Positions 39,509-43,176 of a DNA stretch of 43,176 nt are shown in pieces; the stretch's first letter is position 1; each line of letters begins with the position of its first letter. Location: contig CAIJUJ010000008.1 of assembly GCA_903823865.1 (NCBI GenBank), positions 1 through 43,176 on the forward strand. Direction: 5' to 3'. The notes beneath the pieces were generated by a model that was not told where the DNA came from, did not search any database, and worked only from the letters and a program-made list of their open reading frames with translations. The stretch comes from an uncultured bacterium. Lineage in GTDB: Bacteria; Patescibacteriota; Minisyncoccia; Phycocordibacterales; GWA1-40-21. The position numbers and the translations under genes are program-made.

Positions 39509-40510
39509 ATGGATTTATTTTTGAAGAATAGTTCTTTTTGTAAAAAAATATTTGTAGCAGTTGGTGTGTCAGTTTTTGCTTTGTCTTTTGCTTTTTTTGT
39601 AAAGGCACAAACTACAAATCTTCCGGATGTTAAAAATGATTTTGTTCTTGAGCCTGGAAAAGTAGAGATATTTGCAAATCCCGGAGAATCAATAACAAAA
39701 TCAATCACAGTTACAAACAGAGCATCTTCAGAAGTATCTTTCAAAGTGGAAGTTGAAGATTTCGTTGGTTCTATGAACCAAGATCAGGCTGTTATTCTTT
39801 TGGGAGATGAAGAAAGCCCATATTCTTTCAAAGGTAATGTAGTTCCAGATATTAAATCTTTCTCATTAGTATCAAATGGGAGTATTTCTATTCCTATAAA
39901 AATAAATGTTCCAGCAAATGCTCAACCTGGTGGTTTTTATACTTCGGTTCTCGTATCAAATGCTCCATCGGTAGATGCCGGAGGACAGTCTAGCGAAGTA
40001 CAAGGACAAACAAAAATTATTTCAAGAGTCGGAACTTTGTTTTTCATTAGAGTAAATGGCGTGGCTACTGAAAGTGGTGCACTTGAAGATATTAGAGTAA
40101 TTTCTCCAACAGTAGATATTCCAGATTTATATAAATTTAATATATTATTTAAGAATGATGGTAATGTTCACTTAGTTCCTTATGGATGGGTGACAGTAAA
40201 AGATATGTTTGGAAAGATGATGATAAAAATTCCTGTAGATGCATATTTTGCGATGCCTAAGTCTATAAGATATCGTGAGGTAGAGTGGAAAGCACCGTTC
40301 CTTTTTGGTAGATTTGAAGCAACGGCAGAGATAAATAGAGGGTATGGTTCAAACTTAGTAGATACAAAAACAGTAGCGTTTTGGGTGATTCCTTGGAAAA
40401 TAGCCGCAATAGCAATAGCTGTAATATTAGTTATAGTATTGGGACTTTATTTCTTCTTTAAAAAATTCAAATTTGTATCTAAAGATGAACAGCAACCACC
40501 AATAATTTAA
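39509..40510 (+). CDS. Membrane-anchored DUF916-like (WxL-associated Ig-like) protein
   Basis: Signal peptide; FVLEPGKVEIFANPGESITKSITVTNRASSEVSFKVEVEDF; C-terminal TM plus basic tail. Confidence 0.6.
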   Translation: MDLFLKNSSFCKKIFVAVGVSVFALSFAFFVKAQTTNLPDVKNDFVLEPGKVEIFANPGESITKSITVTNRASSEVSFKVEVEDFVGSMNQDQAVILLGDEESPYSFKGNVVPDIKSFSLVSNGSISIPIKINVPANAQPGGFYTSVLVSNAPSVDAGGQSSEVQGQTKIISRVGTLFFIRVNGVATESGALEDIRVISPTVDIPDLYKFNILFKNDGNVHLVPYGWVTVKDMFGKMMIKIPVDAYFAMPKSIRYREVEWKAPFLFGRFEATAEINRGYGSNLVDTKTVAFWVIPWKIAAIAIAVILVIVLGLYFFFKKFKFVSKDEQQPPII

Positions 40511-40515
40511 TATTA

Positions 40516-40545
40516 AAAATCACCCGCACATAGCGGGTGATTTTA
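40516..40545 (+). terminator. Terminator hairpin
   Basis: aaaatcacccgc-acata-gcgggtgatttta. Confidence 0.75.
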
Positions 40546-40560
40546 TTTTGCAGAATAATT

Positions 40561-40610
40561 TTATGACAAGCGAAGCTTCCAATTGCATTGAGAAGCTTCG
40601 CTTGTCATAA
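40561..40610. repeat. Perfect 18-bp inverted repeat
   Basis: ttatgacaagcgaagctt (40561-40578) / aagcttcgcttgtcataa (40593-40610). Confidence 0.8.
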
Positions 40611-40643
40611 AGATGATAATAAAACATTTTGTTGGTATAATTA

Positions 40644-40688
40644 ACCCGTTAAAGTTTTTACTAACACATTATGCAATATATCTAGTAA
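40644..40688 (+). promoter_or_regulatory. Truncated copy C of the 5' leader element
   Basis: ggtataattaacccgttaaagtttttactaacac...ctagtaaATG; 3' arm missing. Confidence 0.5.
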
Positions 40689-42497
40689 ATGAAAATAAAT
40701 ATTTTTATCTTATCTGTATTTTTGTTGTGCGCGCAAGGCTTCGCCTTGCGCGCCGAAGCTGAAGCTCCTTGGTACAACACTAGCTGGGCATATAGAACAA
40801 AAGTTACTATTGATCACAATAAAGTAGCGAGCACCACATCTACTCTTCTTACAAACTTTCCTACTTTAATAAACACAACAATAGCTGCTCTAAAAGATAC
40901 GAGTAATAGTGGTCACGTCGGTCAGTCTGACGGCGGAGACATTCTTTTCACTTCTTCTGACGGAGTTACAAAATTAAATCATGAAATAGAAAAATATACT
41001 CCTGGAACGGGTGAGCTTATCGCTTGGGTACAAGTACCTACAATATCTACATCCACAAATACAGAAATTTATATGTATTATGGCAACGCTACAGTAGCTG
41101 ACCAGTGGAATGTAGCTGCAACATGGGACAGCAATTTTAAAGGCGTGTGGCATTTGGATGAAACGGGAACTAATCCGGTAGTGTATGACTCCACGACAAA
41201 TGGGGAAAATTCTACTGCTCAGACATGGACGCCAACAATAGGACCGATTGGTGGAGCGGGATTATTCAATGGAACGACTCAACAAATAGTTATACCGGAT
41301 AACGCACTTCCAGATACTACAGCAACTCGTACTATGTCGGCATGGGTACATAAGACATCGTTGTCGTCGGGCGATAAAGGAATAATGGGTTATGGTACCA
41401 ATACATCGTATGAAGCATCGGCGTTATTTGTGCGTGGCAACAATGGTGGTATACAGGGGTGCGCGGGCATATCAAACTGGAATGATTGGGGTGCACAATC
41501 CTCGTTTTCTGTATGTGATAGTCATTGGCATCTCGTTGTCGGAACAATGAATTCTGGCACGATGACGTTGTATGTTGATGGCGAATTTATGAGTACTGTT
41601 AATACAGCGTTTAATACGGTTAAAACAGGAAATGCATACATCGGAAACAATGGTACTGCGGGGCAATATTTTTCAGGCTCGGTTGACGAAGTTCGCGTTT
41701 CCTCAATTGACCGCTCTGCAGACTGGATTAAAACAGAATATAACAATCAAAGTTCTCCATCCACTTTTTATTCAGTTGCGAGTGAAAATTCGCAACCGTT
41801 TTTAAAGCCAATGATGTCTAGTCTTAATTATCAAATTAAAACCGATTCAATAAATATTGGAGGAACAGAAAATAGTATATATGGAGAACTAGTTTTGTCC
41901 GACACTCTTGGAGAAGTGGGCACAGGTGTTTCTTCAAGTTCAAATTATTCAGTGTCCGCTGGTTATAGAATGTTGCAGGGTTCTTACATTTCTATTTCTT
42001 CAGCGCTAGATATTACTATGCCAGCTATGAGCGGTATGATAAGCGGAGAAAGTAATTCGTCAGAATCATGGATAGTAAAAACGGATAATTCTGCCGGATA
42101 TGAAATGATGGTAAGGGCTGAGACTTCTCCCGCATTAAAATCCGACTATGGTTTCTTTAGCGATTACACACCAGCAGTCACAAATACGCCAGATTATATT
42201 TTTAATGTTGGGGCAGCGAGCTCTACGTTTGCATTTTCACCAGAAGGTATTGATATTAGTCAGAAATATTTAGATAATGGACTCGGGTCCGCTTGTGGTA
42301 CTGGTAATACTGATACACAAGATAGATGTTGGGATGGTTTTTCAACGACAGAAAAAGTGGTTGCCCATAGAACATCTTCAAATCATCCTCTAGGAACAGC
42401 TACTACTATAAAATACAAAACTGCAATCGGAAGTAATAAAATCCAAGAGTCTGGAACATATACTTCTACAATAGTGGTAACAGCGGTGGCCTTATAA
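40689..42497 (+). CDS. Secreted DUF2341 plus LamG (concanavalin-like) surface protein with WxL-like C-terminal region
   Basis: WYNTSWAYRTKVTIDHNKV...; FKGVWHLDETGTNPVVYDSTTNGENST; LFNGTTQQIVIPDN; C-term SGTYTSTIVVTAVAL. Confidence 0.8.
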   Translation: MKINIFILSVFLLCAQGFALRAEAEAPWYNTSWAYRTKVTIDHNKVASTTSTLLTNFPTLINTTIAALKDTSNSGHVGQSDGGDILFTSSDGVTKLNHEIEKYTPGTGELIAWVQVPTISTSTNTEIYMYYGNATVADQWNVAATWDSNFKGVWHLDETGTNPVVYDSTTNGENSTAQTWTPTIGPIGGAGLFNGTTQQIVIPDNALPDTTATRTMSAWVHKTSLSSGDKGIMGYGTNTSYEASALFVRGNNGGIQGCAGISNWNDWGAQSSFSVCDSHWHLVVGTMNSGTMTLYVDGEFMSTVNTAFNTVKTGNAYIGNNGTAGQYFSGSVDEVRVSSIDRSADWIKTEYNNQSSPSTFYSVASENSQPFLKPMMSSLNYQIKTDSINIGGTENSIYGELVLSDTLGEVGTGVSSSSNYSVSAGYRMLQGSYISISSALDITMPAMSGMISGESNSSESWIVKTDNSAGYEMMVRAETSPALKSDYGFFSDYTPAVTNTPDYIFNVGAASSTFAFSPEGIDISQKYLDNGLGSACGTGNTDTQDRCWDGFSTTEKVVAHRTSSNHPLGTATTIKYKTAIGSNKIQESGTYTSTIVVTAVAL

Positions 42498-42501
42498 AAA
42501 A

Positions 42502-43176
42502 ATGAAACTAAAAAATACAATAAAAAATAATATAAAATTTTTTGCACTATTCATAGTTATTTTGTTATTTATTTCTTTTGCCAAAATTTCCCAAGGTTCT
42601 ATAAACGTAAATCTAGATGTACAGGGTTGCAACTATAACAATATTTGTGAGCCACCAGATGAAAGTAGTCTAAATTGTCCAAATGACTGTACTTCATGTA
42701 ACAATAACGGAGTTTGTGAGCTTCTTAAGGGGGAAACTTCTGCATTGTGTCCTTCAGACTGTGGAGGAGGCAGACGACGCCCTAATGCAACGAGTAGCGA
42801 TGTGGAAATACCTGTGGTAGCAGTAGGAACAATATCAAATGTAATTGTAAAAGCCGGTATTAATTATGCGATTATTTCCTGGAACACAGATGTGCCAGCA
42901 TATGGTCAAGTGGGCTGGGGAATCGGAGACAGCTACAACTCAGGGAACATAAATGGATTAAACATCTCAATTCACCAAGAGATGGTAATTGAAAATCTTT
43001 CTGCGTCCACCACGTATTCATACTTGATAAATGCCAGTCTCCCAGAAACATATAAAGCGACAAATTCTGGTAGTTTTACAACACTTCCTATTCCAAAAAT
43101 ACAAAATATCCCATCAATTTATAATTTTACAGCAACTCCTACCAGCAATGAGATTATTCTAAATTGGAATAACCCA
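42502..43176 (+). CDS. Secreted protein with Cys-rich repeats and a fibronectin-III-like region; truncated by the window end
   Basis: ATG at 42502, open for 225 codons to the window end (absent from the ORF track): signal peptide MKLKNTIKNNIKFFALFIVILLFISFAKISQGS; CNNNGVCELLKGETSALCPSDCG; ISWNTDVPAYGQVGWG. Confidence 0.75.
   Translation, partial: MKLKNTIKNNIKFFALFIVILLFISFAKISQGSINVNLDVQGCNYNNICEPPDESSLNCPNDCTSCNNNGVCELLKGETSALCPSDCGGGRRRPNATSSDVEIPVVAVGTISNVIVKAGINYAIISWNTDVPAYGQVGWGIGDSYNSGNINGLNISIHQEMVIENLSASTTYSYLINASLPETYKATNSGSFTTLPIPKIQNIPSIYNFTATPTSNEIILNWNNP

Overview
AT-rich, gene-dense bacterial window that looks like Candidate Phyla Radiation (Patescibacteria/Parcubacteria-type) DNA. 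This is inferred from gene content (short genes, DUF5652-like and EF-Tu-domain-2-like small proteins, type IV pilus genes, split ComEC, huge LamG-type surface protein), not from a search. Housekeeping genes recognised: mutM, ruvA, rpsT, tpiA, recJ, rluD, rplS, rlmH, rnhA, a pilM/N/O-like cluster and comEC in two parts. Six tRNAs are present: Arg-GCG, Ser-TGA, Arg-TCT, Val-TAC, Leu-GAG and His-GTG. The right end is a cluster of secreted/WxL-like/LamG-like surface proteins, and a 2981-2994 aa surface protein occupies 9.9-18.8 kb. Most notable non-coding signals: (1) two tRNA genes (Arg-TCT, Leu-GAG) are each followed by the same complex structured element. Its arms are antisense to that particular tRNA's 3' half, and it carries a shared 21-nt hairpin motif (GTACTGACCnTGTAAnGGTCG) with a compensatory base-pair change. 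(2) A Cas2/PaaX_M-like gene is bracketed by perfect CCATGG-centred palindromes sharing a 24-bp core, with related palindromes elsewhere. (3) A ~131-133-nt 5' leader with complementary ends precedes comEC and an unrelated membrane-protein gene, with a truncated third copy. (4) Both GIY-YIG genes are bracketed by repeats. (5) A YqgF/RuvX-like domain is fused to a tRNA-binding (tRBD/CsaA-like) domain. All calls are by eye; no database search or folding program was run.
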